6,923 nucleotides of DNA, from contig JASUSX010000120.1 in NCBI GenBank assembly GCA_030445875.1, forward strand, positions 1 to 6,923, in the 5' to 3' direction. The notes beneath the pieces are model-generated. The model ran no database searches. It had not been told where the DNA came from and saw only the letters and a program-made list of their open reading frames with translations. Below are positions 6,445 through 6,923 of the stretch, in pieces. Position 1 is the stretch's first letter; each line of letters opens with the position of its first letter. The stretch is from Clostridia bacterium. GTDB lineage: Bacteria > Bacillota > DSM-521 > Neomoorellales > Neomoorellaceae. The translations under genes and the position numbers were made by a program.

Positions 6445-6835
6445 ACGCCTGGGCATTAGTTACCGCGAGGCCCGGGAAGCCCTGGAACGCGCCGGCGGTG
6501 ACGTCCTGGAGGCCCTGATCCAGTACGAAGAGAGCACCAGGGAGGGTTTGCAAAGGGACCTGGCGAGCTGGAGTGGCAAACTGGTGGAGCGCATCCGCGG
6601 CATCCTGCGCCAGGGGAATGTCACGCGGATCAAGGTTAAAAAGGAAGGTAAAACCGTGGCCGAAATACCGGCCACCGTCGGTGCCCTGGGGGTCTTAGGG
6701 GTCCTGGCCAGCAGCGAGCTGGCTATCCTGGCCGGTCTCAGCACCGTAGCCGCCCTTTTTAACCGCTACACCCTGGAGGTAGAGCGGCCCGACGGCCAGG
6801 TAGAAGAACATCCCCTGGATATTGAGTTAGTGTAA
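6410..6835 (+). CDS. UBA-like domain plus DUF4342-type protein of unknown function
   Basis: This 141-residue protein has two parts. Residues about 5-42 (LRERLGISYREAREALERAG, then GDVLEALIQYEE) look like the three-helix UBA/TS-N fold found in EF-Ts and nascent-chain factors. Residues about 45-140 resemble DUF4342: a charged helix, a basic strand (VTRIKVKKEGKTVAEIP), a hydrophobic Gly/Ala/Leu stretch at about 89-115 that could be a membrane helix or hairpin, and a closing beta segment (YTLEVERPDGQVEEHPLDIEL). The ATG at 6410 has AGGGGG at 6396-6401 with 8-nt spacing, and the gene overlaps recO by 35 nt. In many Firmicutes glyQS or a regulator follows recO, so this gene is an addition to the common order. 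The role is unknown. By analogy the UBA-like part may bind a protein partner, but that is inference. Confidence 0.75.
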   Translation: MTDLEKIDQLRERLGISYREAREALERAGGDVLEALIQYEESTREGLQRDLASWSGKLVERIRGILRQGNVTRIKVKKEGKTVAEIPATVGALGVLGVLASSELAILAGLSTVAALFNRYTLEVERPDGQVEEHPLDIELV

Positions 6836-6851
6836 AATTACAGTAGGCAGC

Positions 6852-6881
6852 AGGAAAAGGGAGAGAAAAAGAGAAAAGAGA
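6852..6881 (+). other. 30-nt uninterrupted purine tract
   Basis: Every base from 6852 to 6881 is A or G, starting AGGAAAAGGGAGAG. It lies in the gap after the DUF4342 gene and runs into the left arm of the inverted repeat at 6876. It contains several SD-like GGGAG/GGAAA elements but no start codon and no ORF. Confidence 0.6.
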
Positions 6882-6923
6882 CCTCACAGGAATAAAAACA
6901 CCTAATAAGGAGTGAGGTCTCTT
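6876..6923 (+). repeat. Perfect 12-bp inverted repeat: terminator or leader hairpin
   Basis: AAGAGACCTCAC at 6876-6887 is exactly complementary to GTGAGGTCTCTT at 6912-6923, enclosing a 24-nt AT-rich loop. The window ends on the last paired base, so it cannot be seen whether the stem continues (AAAA precedes the left arm) or a T-run follows. The structure could be a factor-independent terminator for the operon, with an unusually long loop. It could instead be a leader structure for the next gene, because AAGGAG at 6907-6912 in the 3' side of the loop looks like a Shine-Dalgarno. The repeat is certain; its role is not. Confidence 0.6.

Overview
The window looks like chromosomal DNA from a spore-forming, GC-rich Firmicute. 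The gene content and protein style suggest the Moorella/Thermoanaerobacterales side of the Clostridia, but that genus-level guess is from memory and was not checked. The main argument is gene order: yqfD - phoH - pgpH (7TM-HD) - ybeY - dgkA - cdd - [era] - yqzL - recO, all on the plus strand. This is the conserved Bacillus/Clostridium cluster, and yqfD belongs to the sporulation gene set.

Layout: 1-774 is the C-terminal part of YqfD, cut by the window edge. A short gap (775-833) holds a plausible sigma-A promoter, then phoH (834-1826). A 73-nt gap with a strong Shine-Dalgarno leads into pgpH (1900-4065). The genes ybeY (4034-4504) and dgkA (4504-4845) follow with overlapping ends. After 88 nt comes cdd, best started at a TTG at 4934. 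Positions 5324-5404 hold only two short in-frame pieces that resemble the beginning and perhaps the end of the GTPase Era. The small gene yqzL (5485-5640), recO (5656-6444) and a UBA-like/DUF4342 gene (6410-6835) complete the coding part. The window ends in a purine-rich leader and a perfect 12-bp inverted repeat (6876-6923).

Functionally the cluster mixes RNA and ribosome maturation (PhoH, YbeY and normally Era), cyclic-di-AMP breakdown (PgpH), lipid-carrier phosphorylation (DgkA/UdpK), pyrimidine salvage (Cdd), recombination repair (RecO) and sporulation (YqfD). Tight spacing and overlaps suggest co-transcription of most of it.

The most notable observation is the missing era. Its slot is present, but it is reduced to about 26 codons with the G1-motif start (GRPNVG) and no Lys-Ser/Thr, no G2-G5 motifs and no KH domain. 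Secondary points are an ATG/GTG double start with a 9-codon overlapping ORF at pgpH, and a terminal hairpin carrying an SD-like sequence in its loop. I see no mobile element, CRISPR array, tRNA or rRNA, and no gene-free stretch longer than about 160 bases once yqzL is counted.
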